From NCBI GenBank assembly GCA_030533445.1, contig CM060081.1, positions 17,981,155 through 18,045,154 on the forward strand: 64,000 bases of DNA, read 5' to 3'. Both the position numbers and the translations under genes were made by a program. The notes beneath the pieces are model-generated. The model was not told the DNA's origin. It searched no databases and was given only the letters and a program-made list of their open reading frames with translations. Source of the DNA: Cyprinodon diabolis. Lineage: Eukaryota > Chordata > Actinopteri > Cyprinodontiformes > Cyprinodontidae. Of the stretch, positions 10,961 to 24,560 are shown piece by piece; positions within the stretch are counted from its first letter, which is position 1; each line of letters starts with the position of its first letter.

Positions 10961-10994
10961 GGCTGCCACCTTATCGTGGTGGAGGGGTTTGAGT
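10961..10994 (+). repeat. Short fragment of a LINE 5' UTR
   Basis: 'gggctgccaccttatcgtgg' plus 'tggaggggtttgagtg' is, as I remember it, a phrase from the 5' region of the common fish LINE family whose coding part lies at 37505-41516. It is only about 34 bp long and abuts a microsatellite. Confidence 0.35.
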
Positions 10995-11262
10995 GAAAAA
11001 AAATGTATGTTTAGAATTCACCTTTTTTTTGGGAATTAGAAATAAAGTAGGCATCTTTTGCTTAAAAGCTTTTCAGCAGCATTTTTCCAGCTCAGCAATA
11101 CCTCTGAAAAAAAAGCAGAGTAGGAGGGAATTAAATACAAAACCAATACCTGCAGCTCACCTAAATGGAGCCTGAAAATAGAGCTTGGAGCAGGTGATCA
11201 TATAATATATATAATCCCCCTATTCCAGCAGGCAGTCCCAGCATCACGCCAAGGTATTAAGC

Positions 11263-11395
11263 CGGTCATACATTATACGATTTCTTGCCCTTTCCAGTCG
11301 TGTTAGAACTTTTCAATCGGGCCGACTTTCACCCTGATCGTGCGTTGTGTGTCGGCCTCTCGCGACCACCTCCCGATCCTGATATTTGAGATGGA
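11263..11395 (+). mobile_element. DNA-transposon end fragment
   Basis: 'gccggtcatacattatacga' leads into 'cgtgttagaacttttcaatcgggccgactttcaccctgatcgtgcg'. It is rich in CG and 'atcgg/ccgat' repeats, unlike its AT-rich surroundings. It resembles the end of a fish MITE family. The other end is absent. Confidence 0.4.
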
Positions 11396-14300
11396 AAGCA
11401 TAAAATCCCTAAGAATTAAATGCTCACATTAAAAGATTAAGTAAAATATTTTTTAATATATATAATCAGTTATTGTATAGTCCACTTTTGGACAATCATC
11501 AATATTTTTGACTGAGATGGATAGTCATGGTAAGAAAAAAATTGCAAAGGGATACACAAGTCAAAAAAGGTTGGGAAACACTGGATTAGATATATCTTAC
11601 AACACAAAAGACAGTGTGAAAGAATAGAGGGTTATGACATCAAGGCAGTTTTTTTGGTTTAGGGTCAACACATGGGTGGTAGAAATTATTTTTAAAGGTA
11701 ATCCTTATTGTCATTAGTGAGACACAATGAAATTTTGTGAACTCTTGTCTTAGGGGGCACACAGAATACGTAGATTATGTGAAACAACTGTTTTGCAGAG
11801 CCTGTTTCATATTCTACAATGTTATGGTGAAGATTTCCAAATGATATGAACATATCAGACTAACTATCCTAGTTTGCTGAATAATATTTACTTACAAGCA
11901 CTTACAGACATATTTCAAACATATTGTTTTTGTCTTTTTCCTGTGTATCGAAGTTACAACCACAAACATCAATGTCTCTCAATTTTCAATAAAGGGTATA
12001 CCTATTTTGATTATAAATAAGGGTTAGCATGGTGAGTGGTTGCATTCCACTCTAGAGTCAAACAACGGATTACACCAGCAAGTCTTCTGGGGAATGTTAA
12101 AGACCACCACCCGATTCTGATACCTGAATATGCTTTAATCTGAATGATCTTACTGTAGCCTCTGACTGCTGGAAGGAGATACCCAGTCCCAGTCTCAGGT
12201 CTTCAGCAGAATATATGTAACACACTGATTTGCAGTGTTGGGGTTTTGCAACAACAGGTACTGGGACACCAAACTTTTTCCAGAAATTAAAATAAGCCAA
12301 TGAAATAATTGTGAAGCACATTTACATTATAATATTTGAAGAGATAAAAGCCTCTTTTGTACTTTTAGTACCAGGTATTTTTACATACATGACCAGTTGT
12401 AGTGCTGTTAACAAAGTCTTACATATCTAAGCTGTAGTCCTAAGTTCTATCAGAGCTACAGTACCATTTGAATCTTAGGTGTTAATCTGATTGATGCTCT
12501 TCTTTGCCATGCATGGTGATTATGTAGACTGTGACCTCATGGTATCTTTACAGTTGTGCTGTACACTTTTAAATTGTACAATGAAAGATTGGGCAGTGTT
12601 CAAGTAGATTTTATAAAGCTATTAATATTGTTTGTAACCGTACCCTGCTTTGAAAATGTCTTCATTTTTCCCATTCACGTTTATTTTCTACCTTAATCAG
12701 TCACATATAATCCACCCAAAATTGAGAGAAATACATCTCACTGAATTTAATGTGAACTTATTATTACATCATTTTGATATGTGGTGGAACAGATGAAACA
12801 AGTTTAACTAAAAGTAGCAGCACAGGCACCAATGAGTCAGTTCCAATGATTCATTGTCAGATTTACTAATAGAATTCCAGGCACGCCTAATGTCAAGTGT
12901 TAATGTATGGCATATGTGTACCCACCTAACACCAACACCCATACATGCAGACAAACTGGGCATGTCAGCTTTCTTAAAGGAAAACTTTAAATAACATATG
13001 TGATTAGCAGTAGTTGTAGTTTTTATATTCCTTGTTTTTATTGAAATATTCCTTTTATTCTGGCATTTTTTGAGATATTGTCCTTATTTAGAAACACATT
13101 TTCAGAGGCTGTCTATAATAACACCTAGGTTTCTTTTATGCTTGCCATTATTAAGCCCTGTAAACACGGGTTAAGCCTTGGCCTATATTTACATAGGACC
13201 GTTAGACTAAAATGACCTGTTAGAGACATTGTTTAAGCAAAAGAATTACATTTCTGAAATTCTAAAATTTATCTTAAAGTTTAACCTTGATAAAGGGAAA
13301 CATTGGGACTTAAGGTGTACATTTTGCCCACAGAGCAAACAAACTACATGTTTTCCTCTATGTAGAGGAAATCTTAGGAGTGCTAGGAAGCAAACTAGGT
13401 GAACGCTAGGATACAGCATCTCCTGTCTGAGCACCAGAACACAGTCTCACCTTTGATCAAGCTTACGGAAAGCGGCAATTGCCCTATCCAGTCCAACGCC
13501 AGTCGAATGGCAGCCTACTCCCCTGCGACCCCCAGTCATATCCCCTCCAACTTCCAGCCACTGGCCTTCTCCTTGGCGTGCATTTTTATTAAACAGACTC
13601 CACCCTTTCACTGAATTACAGGGTCTGACCAAGAGATGACGCTTCTCTTTAGATCTTAATGTCCATAAATCATGACAGAAAAAATATTTAAGTACAAAGA
13701 TTGATGTTTAAAAAGGAATTGTAGAGGACCAGCTAAGGGCCCATCAAGAAAAGTGGGGAAATTTGTAAAGCTACTACTATAGCTCCTGGACTCCTGGAAT
13801 TGGGAGCACCTCTGAGCACCTACTTTTTTTTCACAGGTTTCGCCTTGGTTGTGAGGGAACCATTAGATCACAATGTAAAACCTTACATTAGTACAAAAAT
13901 AAGTGGTAAGATTAAAGCTGATTCTAAATTATGCAAATTATACCTCTGTTCCTAGCTCCTAATCCTTCACCTTTTGCAGGGTCAACAGTAAGAAAACTAC
14001 CCTTGGTTAAAAAGAAACTACAGTTAAGGACTGGTATGCTGAATCAAGACACCATTATGTAACAGAAACACACAAGATAATGCTTGTCAATTTGGGACTA
14101 CAGCCTTTCAAAAAAGAACTACAAAAACAAAAGTAAGACAAATGTAGCTAAGAGCAGAAGCGGTCCATAATAAACCCTAAACAAATGAAAATCCATACAT
14201 TTGCTTGTGACACATATGAAGAAATAATGTGGTCTTGCAAAAGTGTGTGATGTGGGCTTTCCTACATGCCCTGTCACATATAGTGGACAACCACATAACT

Positions 14301-15690
14301 GCTATGGGGCAGATAAAACGTTACAAAATGTCCATATGCTAAATTAACTACCAATAGGAAGAGCCCTGCTTCCTCCTCCCTACCGCCTTTCTTACTGCAA
14401 GCAATTTTTGGACAGCACCTTCATGACAAAAATCTGCATAATTCTGTATAGGCTTAATTGTCCTTAATGATTCGCTCTTTTTGACTCCATGTGAAGTCAA
14501 ACCATGCAAATTGTTAAAAAAAAAGCAGCCCCTGCAAAAGTAATGTCACTTTTTTTGGTAATTTAAATCCTAAATAAACTTTTAAAATTTAATTCATAAC
14601 TTGATTCATAAGTCTGCACTATATCACAAAATATTTAACTTACAGCTTGCACCTTAAACCTGCCATGTCTGTCAGATTGGCTCATTTGCTTTAGCTCATT
14701 TGGTTTGAAACGTGCTGATAACAGAAAATAGCATATATGATCAGAAATAAGGTTTGATAGAAAACAGTGCAAAAGGTAACCGACTGCTTTGAAATTATCT
14801 CCTTGACTATTTCAGTCTGGTTTTTCCAAAAGACAGACTGCCTGTTAAGTTCCTATTACTTTTTCACATAAAGATCATAGGGGTACCCCATCAACTACCA
14901 AAAGTTAACACACACATTAAGAAATATTTTTTTGTGTGTGTGTGTGGGTGTGTGAATTTCAACTAAATGGAAACATCACAACAGTTAAAGATAAAATTAT
15001 ATAGTATGACCTCATCAGGTATTTTGGGGTAAAAGAGTTGTATGTTCTTAAACCAATTAATTTGGATTTTATGAAAACACTGACAGAGATATCTTCTGCA
15101 TCAAAATCTTTAACCCCCTTTAAACTTTTAACACAACCTCACTTTGAGAATATCCATTCACCAGTCTTTCTTAGAGGAAATGCTTTTTTTCTCCGCAGCA
15201 ACTCATAATGGTGGCTGCCGTCCTTCTTACGGTTGTATAGCTGTCTTACATTCTGCCTTTAGTGGGCCTTCAAAAATAAGCATTCTTGCAATTGACCTAT
15301 CGAACTGATATTTTTTTAAAAACCAATCCTGCATTTGAAATGAAAAGGTGAAAGTCAGCCATAGGTGGGAGGACATTTTTTGACAATCTGCTGAGGAGGT
15401 TAGACTGTTTGTTTCAATAGAAATGAAAGGGAAATCAATAAACCTTGCTAAAATTTTCTAAACTTCCAGCATTTATAAGGTTGACGTAGAAATAATATTC
15501 AAAGATGTTTAAATAGAATTTCAATGAATACATTCCACATACCACATCAATGAATCACTTGGTATGCAGTTACTCTGTATCCAGTTGAGTCCAAATTAAA
15601 GCTCTATTAATATAGTTATATCTTAAGGTTTTTTAAATCATTTTCAAAGCCATATATAAGGATTATGTTAATAAAAGCCAGTTTACTAAC

Positions 15691-15726
<36 letters not shown>

Positions 15727-17160
15727 CCATTTTCTATCTGGCAGAAAGACTTCATTTCTGATGCTTTTGTATTGGACTTCTGAGTTGGTGTGGCCTTCAC
15801 ACATTTCCTTTTGGGCAAATGAATCGAAACTGGTGTTTAATATGTGGTATCCATGGCAACCATCCCATACTTAAGAGCAGGGATCCTCTGCCAAGCACTG
15901 TGTGTGTCTAGACGCGGGAAGTATCGGCAGTCGACTGAAGCAATTCTGGCGTGTCTTCCTTTCATGTGCAAGATCACAGCAATGCTAATGCTAGTTTTTG
16001 CAGTACTTGAACTCAGCCTCCTTTTAATTGTGTTGTCACTATAGAAACCAGTGAATAAGAACAGTGGGCTTCTTTTGTTGATGTTTGGCATAATAAAAAA
16101 TATGCACTAAAAGAAAAGCTTTTTATAGGAATATTTAAGAATCTTTCTTGGTATGACAAAGAGAGAATAATATCCTAATAATCTCTTCTCTTCTCTGCAC
16201 CTTAAGAAATGGAAATGTCATGAGAACTGTACAAAATGACATTTCGTTTTGTATACACTCTGTGTATAGAAAATGGCAATAAAAGTTGTTTAAGTCTAAA
16301 GAAGCCAAATCATCTTCTAAATAAGCATACCTATGTCAAAAGATTGCTTAACATAAGGACTCTCTTCCTCTGCCAGGGTTGTTGATACCTTTGAATTATA
16401 AAGAATTGTTCAATAATTGATTTTTAACAAGATACTCAAAGGTGTTAATCCACAGAAGCCCAGTAAAAATGTATGTAAATATAAAATAAATGCCTTGAGT
16501 AATTGCTGCATTCCAACCTGGAAAGACTGACATTGAAGACAAGCCATAATTAGTAAGTTTTATTGGCATGAGAAATACAGACTTTGGTGCTCGGTTCCTA
16601 GTGAAAGACATAGGCATAGAGCTTTCTAGGCAATGTTGGGAGTAATGGCATTGCATAACATTGGCGTCACTAACTGCCTAACTTTTTAATTAAGAAGGTA
16701 ATTTAACAAACTCCTTTTCATATATTGATAATGAGGTGACGTTACTTAAAATATAATATAAAGCTTTTGTGATGCCTGGAAAGAATCTGGAGATCCAATA
16801 ATTCAGCCGACATAAATAACAAGAATTCAAAAAGTATATTTAAAAGTATGATGATTGATCCCATTGGTTCTGTTTGGATCATTGGGATCATTGAATCCAG
16901 ATGATTTTGCTAGACAGGGATCAGGATTCAGTTGGAATTCAATTTATTTATATAGTTCAGATTCACAACACATCATGTTATTTACTTAAGTTACTTAACA
17001 TCAAAGTGCAACATTTCACAATGATTATTTACATTTTGAATGCTTGATTATCTATATCATAACTTTTGTTCACTATAAAAAATCATTTTTATTGTAATCA
17101 TAAGGCGATTCAGGCTTTCCATGTTTAAAAGTAGCACACAAAAAAAAAAAAATCAGTGAC
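11396..17160. other. AT-rich DNA, largely unassigned
   Basis: No gene found. Small items include a fragment near 11695-11770 ('ttattgtcattagtgagacacaatgaaattttgtgaac') that looks like a reversed LINE 3' end, a GT-rich stretch at 14933-14953, the poly-C tract at 15692, and a GC-richer block at 13390-13630 with no domain signature. Another reversed repeat start, 'aattcaatttatttatatag' (16938-16958), resembles the repeat at 37037. Confidence 0.35.
15692..15724. repeat. Poly-C tract (about 33 C)
   Basis: An uninterrupted C run of about 33. The minus strand is G-rich. Its exact length is unreliable. Confidence 0.85.
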
Positions 17161-17385
17161 TTCAAAGTCAAAATAGGTGTTCATCGTCCTGGGCAGCTGC
17201 TCTGATGCCCTTTGCTCTGCCTGCTGCTCTAGACTCCACTGTCCTCCTCTGACTCCGGAGCAGAGTGTAGCCGGCCACCCCTGGTCCTTCTGCCCGGCCT
17301 TTTGCTATGCACTCTTGTATGAGCCCAAATGCCCCTACCTACCTTATCTTAGATGTCCAGTTGATCCGTCCCCAGAGTAGGATAA

Positions 17386-17840
17386 AGAGCTGGTTATACT
17401 CCCCCAGCACTGTGTCGCAGTGAGCTTGTTGCAGATATTTTTGATTTATGCCCAACATTTAAGCGTGGTCTGCGCTATGTTATTCCACGCCACAATGCAA
17501 GAGGAACAAACATGAACTAGCTGTGGGTGTAGATACAGCCGAGGCAGTGAGAAAGTGGGAGCAAGTTTGTGCGACAAGGGAGGGACATGAGGGTGAAAAA
17601 GAGCGGGGATCCAGGTGGAAAAAGGGTCCCAGCATTCTTACGCACCTCACTGTTCTAGCTGGTCCATCTTCACGGGTCGTTTTCCACAATGGCGGTCATA
17701 CAAACAAAACAAGCCGTAAGGTACCAAACAGGGAATACGCATGAGTAGAGTGGATGTCGATTTGACCAATCAGATGCCTCCTCTGTTTGCATTCACTGCG
17801 ACACACGCAGATGACCTGGTTTCTGGGTATAAATCAGCCT
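17386..17840. mobile_element. PIF/Harbinger-like MITE
   Basis: Left end AGAGCTGGTTATACTCCC...TGTGTCGCAGTGA; right end in reverse AGGCTGATTTATACCC...TGTGTCGCAGTGA. TAA at 17383-17385 and 17841-17843 fits a 3-bp target duplication of the PIF type. The interior is GC-richer than its surroundings and holds an open frame at 17523-17744 on the plus strand ('AVRKWEQVCATREG', with a WKKGP stretch) that I cannot assign. It may be a degraded transposase piece or chance. Confidence 0.6.
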
Positions 17841-18280
17841 TAACAGTTTCAGGTCGTCGACACACAGAGAAAACCTTGGAAAGCAACTGTGATTGAGCCC
17901 TAGTCCTTGCTGAGCAGAACAGAGAATAGCTAAGACTATATCAACTCTTCCTATTTCATGACCCGTCAAAATGACCTCAGTGTTGTCGCTGGTGATCACA
18001 TGAATTGTTGCCAAAATGTCATGCTTATAATTTAAAAACCCGTAAATAACAGGGATCACTGCAATTGTGTACTTTGTGAATGCATCTTTAGAGTCTTATA
18101 ACAAACCTTTGTTGGCATTTTGGAGTTAATTGTCCAATTCAGTTTTTGAAACAATGAGTTTCTTGTGTTTAAAATTTCGACAATATTCAACATGATTGAA
18201 ATGCAGATTTTTTTTTTTTTTAAATAACGAGAAAACTGTATGAAATTTTACTGATATTTAATGTTCATACCAGTACAGAG

Positions 18281-18282
<2 letters not shown>

Positions 18283-18326
<44 letters not shown>
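18283..18326. repeat. (AT)n microsatellite
   Basis: About 22 AT units. Confidence 0.95.
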
Positions 18327-18329
<3 letters not shown>

Positions 18330-18333
<4 letters not shown>

Positions 18334-20397
18334 CTATCTAACATTATCTAACACTTTTTACTTTAAAACACAATCAGCATAGAAAAGCAAGGCCTTTTTA
18401 AATAGGTTATTACCATGGTCCAAATAAAAAGATATGCCATGACATTTTCCCTCTTTGGTTGGGTATAAAGAAATCATTGTGGCCCCAAATATACACCTTT
18501 CTTCATTCCTTCTTGTTTAGACATGGTTAGAAATGTTGTATATGAATATTTTTTTACGACTACAGTTAGATTCAACCACAAGTTTTTGGTGGTAATTCTA
18601 CACATGCATTAAAGAAAATTTTAAGTCTTACCAAAGACTTTTAGTTACATTTGATCCCTTTCAAACCATTAATATTCCCGAGTCTTAAGTGTTACGTATC
18701 TCTTACTGCATGCCATGGATTATGGCCCTGCTTCAAGGCCGACCTCGACCCCAGTCCCAACCAGCTTAAACTTTTAATTTATCTACATCCATTTTCCCAT
18801 CAGCTCTGACAAGCTGAACTGTCCCTGCCACTATGTACTATGGTGGAGATCCACTCTGCTGCCCCCAGATTTTTTATACCATACACAATATTTTGCAGGT
18901 ATATTGAGTTGTAGCCTCATCTGAAATGAGCAACTTTTTCCTTATATTTGCTTGGTCCACAAGGATTTTGGCACACTTTAAGCATAACTTTTGACAGCTG
19001 ATTTCAGCTACACCACACTTCCACTGAGCTCAAATCTCTCTCTAGCCTGTCTGTTGTGTTTATCAGTCCTTTTGATGCAGTTCGCTCATCAACATATGAT
19101 GGATTAAATTTAAAAAAAGTTGACTAATGAAAGTCATTTGTTGCACTAAAATCTATTTAATGGTATTAAATAAAGGCATCTAAAAAAAAAAAGAAACGCA
19201 TTGCTTCTTTCTTCGCTGTTATTCTATTATAAAAAAAAAAATAAATCTGTAAGTAGTATGAATGCATATCACATGCCAGAAAATTTCCCATAGTGCTCAT
19301 GTTTGAGCTCTGTTCACCTCCTGTTCTGTGCTACACTCTCCAAGCATGTAATATCAATCTAGTCATCACAGTAGTGCAGGAATTTGGCAGCTTCATCAAA
19401 CAGTAGATAATCATCTCGTCTCTCAGCTATGTCCTGCAATCATTTTGTTTTATAGATGAACTAGAACCAGCCAACCATTGGCGACTCTTGATGTAATACT
19501 GTATCCCAATGTCCCTCTGCTTATCTACTCAAGCATTTCATTAGCTGCCGGGCTGTGTGGTATTCTGAGCAGGTGGGCAGCCTTGCTGCAGATGATGACT
19601 GACATCCCCTTTTATCTTTGACTCTTCTATATAATGGTCCTCAACCTCACATGGAGAGATGGTGAAAAAGCAAGTCTGAGAGTCACTTTTCTCAGGTGTG
19701 CTGCTGACATTTAACACAATCATTTGTGTAGTAGGATTTTTAAATCAAGATTTTCATCTGGAATAAAGGTTATATATGAGAACATTAAAATGCATTAGAT
19801 ATTAATCAAAGAAAACATTACTAACCCTAAATGTCCTTTTTAGCGCCTTATGCTTTCCCCACAATTGACCTCACAGTTGGCACACATGTTACATTTTAAA
19901 GTCATTTAGCATAATGTCTCTAAGTTAGAGGACAGCTGTGGACCAGCAGCTCAGTCACGCTCAGCAGGACTGTCACACAGACAACTGAGATATTGGCTGG
20001 CCAAGTCAAATTTATCTTTTCACATTTATCATTGTGGAAGAATGGGCATGTGTTTATAAAAGACCATGCTATTTGTAATAAGACTAGAGAAAGTTAATCT
20101 CTCCTCTGTTTTTCTTTCATTTTATTCTCTATAAGTTCGGACACAAAACAAACTTTACCATAAAATTACATCTAATAATTCCTTATATGCAAAAATATTA
20201 AGTCTATTTGGCACATAAATAGCAATTATGTTAATCTATGAATAAACTTGCCTCAACTTATCAAAAAAAAATTCCTATCAATAGTTTAAATTTATTCCTT
20301 TTGAGAAAGTTTTATTTATCTATATTACTACATTTTTGGGATTATCTAAACAATAAAGAAGGTTTTTGCTTAATTTAACTGAATAGAATAACACTTC
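18330..20397. other. AT-rich non-coding DNA, nothing recognised
   Basis: No element ends, domain-bearing frames or RNA genes were seen. Confidence 0.35.
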
Positions 20398-20750
20398 CAT
20401 TCATCCATCCATCCATCCATCCATCCTTCTTCTCCCGTTTAGTCCAAGTCAGGGTTAGGGTGGGGCAGTCTACGGGTAAGGGTACACCCTGGACATGTTG
20501 GCAGTCTGTCGAAGGGCATCACAGAGACACAAAGACACAAAGCTATGCACAAACACACTCACACCTAGGACAATTTAGAGAAGCCAGTTAACCGAACAGT
20601 CATGGTTTTGGAGTGTGGGAGGAAGCTGGAGTACCTAGAGAGAACCCACACATGCAAGGGGAGAAGATGCAAACTACATGCAGAAAGAAACAAAACCAGA
20701 ACCTTTTTGCTGCCAGGCAAATGTGCTACCCACTGCACAGTCCAAAGAAG
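20398..20750 (-). repeat. SINE-like repeat, tRNA-like head, (ATCC)n tail
   Basis: Begins with about six ATCC units and continues with 'gggtacaccctggacatgttggcagtctgtcg', 'gtgtgggaggaagctggagta' and 'gcaaactacatgcagaaag', ending 'caggcaaatgtgctacccactgcacagtcc'. Read in reverse it starts with a tRNA-like head and ends in (GGAT)n, a layout seen throughout fish genomes. Other pieces of the same family lie at 1335-1450, 7105-7224 and perhaps 58130-58180. It is diverged from the presumed consensus. Confidence 0.7.
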
Positions 20751-21794
20751 AACACTTCTTTAATCTAGTTAATGTGGGTTTTTAATCAACTAAAGGCGTT
20801 ATGTCAACAATTACATTGCTAATGTCAACAATTAAAGTATGTTGCTAATTACAGTAGCATAGCACTTCAGCTAACTGCATGATAAAGACAATGTTAGCAG
20901 GACAAAGGCTGAGTTTAATTACTTTAAAACACTAGCTGGAAATTTTATAAAACTAATAAACAGTTGTGATGAATCAATTACAGATAATTTTGCTGAAATG
21001 TAATGTGTGTTACTTTAATGCCCTTTAAGGCTAGTGTCTTTTGATTAATGTATAAATGTATAATACATTGATTTGATAGATTTTAATTAAACATTCCACT
21101 GGTAATCTGTTAGGGTTGTTAAGTTTCCCCAACTTTAACCTATAAAGAATGAAACAAAGACAGTGTAAGATTTTTCCTGACCATGCTTTGCAAAGGAGAG
21201 ATATACAGAGCTTTAGGATTACTCTGTGCATCTTCGTCTTGCTCTACACTTGCAGGCTTATTTATTGAACAGTCAACACATTACAACAGCAGGTGTTAGT
21301 TTCGATTACACAATCTCTTAGACATAGCATGAACTTTTAAGATAGGGAACATGTCTGGTTTCAGTATACGCTTTTAAAAAAGGTGTCATGAACTTTTAAC
21401 TTCTGTCTTTCTTAAATGAAAAACAGGAAAGCATTCTTGCAAAACATTTGACCTTATGACCTGCATACACTATTTCCACTGATGACAGTATTATAGAAAA
21501 TCAAATGATTAAAAGCAATATAAATGATATAAATGAATAAAATGATAAAAACAACAGAAATCATAATAACGCCAACATAATCCATCTTTGCAAATTCCTG
21601 ATATCAAGTTATCTTCAGTGGAATAATTGAACTTCTGCAATTTGAGTAAGCTGGTATGCACTTTATACTAGAGTCAGGTTGAATGGCAAAGCTATCAAAG
21701 CAGGGAATTATTATTGTGAGTGAGCAATAAAATAACTTTGATCAGACACTGAATATCTATTTAAAGGATAGAAAAAAATGTCCTTTTCATCTTG

Positions 21795-21856
<62 letters not shown>

Positions 21857-23840
21857 CATATATATATATATCTCATGGCTGCGGATCAAAATCTGTGTTT
21901 GACAATTGAAAAAACACCTATGGTTCTCCACAATCACATTATGCGCATGTCTCTAAAAGCTCAATATAAATAAATCTTTTCCAAAATCCTGCTTTCTTGG
22001 CTCTAATTCCAATTCCATATAAAATATGCATCCTTTAAATACTTAATTCCCAAGGCAAAGATAATCAAGAGTATGATTTCAGATAAGTGTGGGTATAAAA
22101 AAGGTGAATGATCTTGTTGTAAGCTAGGGATGGGTGTCATGTTTGTTTTTAGTTTTTTAACCCTTATGCAGAATCACACAGAGAACCAGTGAGATTTAAT
22201 CTCAAAGCTTGGCTGCTAAAATATAAGCGAACATACCCATCTCGTGTGAGAATGATTTTAGATCAGACCCAGTAAATACAGATTGACCATGGGCTTAAAA
22301 CCAGACCAACACATAAACTGTCAGCCACGAGAAACTGAAATGTGATGAAATAATTTAAGGTAATATTGCTACTTCACAGTCAGTAGGTTGTGCACCACTG
22401 CTCTGACTGCAAATTTAAAGAACGCTTTGTTAAACTGCTATCAGGACAGTGCACACGACAGGGAGCACTGGCCAGGAGCAGGTCTGGCCCACAGGTATGC
22501 GCCCTGCAGATCATGCTAAGGGTGTAGCAGATCTGAGCAGACTGATGTGGTATCCGTCCTGCAGCTGCAGGGTGTGTATCATCCTGACTGAGTGTATTCA
22601 CAGCTTAATTAATGTATGTAAATGAAAGAAATTGAACAGAACACCAGTTGGAGGCCACAATGTTTTACAGCCTAGCCTGACCCAATCTGCATCCATAGTG
22701 ACATCAAAGCCCGACCTGGCCTGAATTTTGAGTTGGTCACAAAATCTATACTTTATTCTGAGTTATGACTTTCCTTGTAATACTTTAAACTTTGGTGGAT
22801 AAGAAGAAATTCAAATAAATTTAACATGTACTGTTTTTTTTTTAATGACCTTAATTTAGTAAGAATGTAGATGTGTTGCTTGGTTTGTGTTTAAGCCCAC
22901 ATTAGCAAAAATACTGTATTGACAGGAGATTTAAAATTTGAACAGCAACTCACTAACTGAATAATATCAGCATAAGTGCTATAAATCAAAATGTAGTAAT
23001 ACAGTAAAATGCAATACATTAGAACAACTGTTAGAAACTAAAATTAGGAACAAAAAAAAATACAAAAACCCCCCAAACACATTAAAAAAATGTATATCTC
23101 TTTTTCCGTAACTAAATGCTTTTACAAGAGTAATCTGATACTAAAACATTTACATCTTAATTACAATTTCCCTGTAAATCTCTTTCATGATAGAAAATAA
23201 TTTATCATAGACTTTCTCCCCAGGGTAAGTAACACATGTAGGAAACATTACTTTAACAACACAATGTATTCATATAAAAGGGTTAACTGGCAACATTATG
23301 TTTTTTTTAAACAGTTTAAAAGGATAGTTTGTATTCAGTGTCCCTAATGGTTTGAGTAAAAAAAAGTGTGATACAGCCTGCTTTGTGTGATCTGAAACAA
23401 TTCCAATGGACTCAGGCTGGTAGATGGTCACAGCATTTGCTTTAGGGAGGAAAACTTAGAGAAAGTGACAGGTCCGTTTGTGGTATGTATGGAAAAACAA
23501 GCCTGATGATAAAGGCCTGATCTAGCGTTTAAATGAGTAAGCTCAGGATTCTTACTTTTATTAGCCTGAATATTTCATCCTACAGCCTTACAGAATGCAA
23601 ATGGTATTATGTTCAGAGGAAGTGGCTCTCTTCTTTTCAGTTCATCGTATTACAGTGTAGCAGATATCTGGCTCCTAGACTGACCTTTGGCTGTAGTCTT
23701 TGAGTGGATTTTGAATCAAGCTGATTTAGAAAAAGCTGGTTGATAGAGCACAAAGTTTTAACTCTTGTAAGTTCAGATAAATAAATGAATTAAAGCAAAG
23801 GAATGAAGTTGCCAGTCAGGAGAAAATCTGCTACTGTAAT
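20751..23840. other. AT-rich non-coding DNA, mostly unassigned
   Basis: Apart from the (TA)n tract at 21797 nothing could be named. 'agtttaaaaggatagtttgtattc' at 23316-23340 resembles the end of a TTAA-type MITE, but no partner end was seen. Confidence 0.3.
21797..21872. repeat. (TA)n microsatellite with TACATACA interruption
   Basis: Two TA runs separated by a short 'tacataca' break. Confidence 0.95.
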
Positions 23841-24560
23841 GCTGCATTCACACCAAAAACAGCAGAGGCAGATAGTTTACCTGCAATGTCAATGATTGAG
23901 GTGCATCAAGGCGCAGCAAAATGTCCCGCAGTGCGTTTTGAGCAGCAAGTCTGAGCAGCCACAAACGCAGCTGCTGCTCGAGATGGAAAAATTTAACTTT
24001 TGCTGCTTGACATGCCACATCAACCAATCAGAGAAGCTGATCTGGGAGTTGGCAGCGAGACAGACACATCACTGATAGATCACTATGATCATTCCTCTGA
24101 AACAGTTTAACATCTAAGTTAACTTAAAATGCTGAAACCTGTCGGCAAGACATCTTCGCTTTTACTATCCTGGTGACTGCAGTTTGGATTACTTGCATGA
24201 AAACCGCTTTCCAGCCACCGCCGAAAACCGAGAGGAGGCGACTGGGTCAGAGGCTAGTGTGGAATGAGATTCCAACTGACAGAGCTCCGCCGGTTTGTGG
24301 GGGTCTGAGTGGCTCCGACAGAAATATTTGAAGGCAGGATGGTAATGGAGGAACTGACTGCACAGATGAAGTTTTAATGTGGATTTTCCCACTTAAAAAC
24401 CTATTAAAACTACTTTATTCCCACTGCTCACAGCAAATATAGCTGCAGGGCAAAGAAAGGATAGAGAAGCTCTGACCAACTGATGACTCCGACGACATTG
24501 TCCAAATCCACTTGCACCGCTACTCCTGTTAATATGGTAAACCGCCAGAGCATCTGGACC
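23841..24560. mobile_element. Possible DNA-transposon remnant
   Basis: 'aatgctgcattcacaccaaaaac' at 23841 has the look of a fish MITE end. The following 700 bp are GC-richer than the flanks and contain 'aaccaatcagagaagctgatctggg' and several CpG-rich stretches. No right-hand inverted end was found, so extent and class are uncertain. Confidence 0.3.

Noticed and set aside
15616..15874. Frames with runs of Pro or Gly
   Set aside because: Translation of the poly-C tract, not protein repeats of a gene.
20690..20750. tRNA gene on the minus strand
   Set aside because: The tRNA-like wording belongs to a diverged SINE-like repeat with an (ATCC)n tail; no proper cloverleaf is present.
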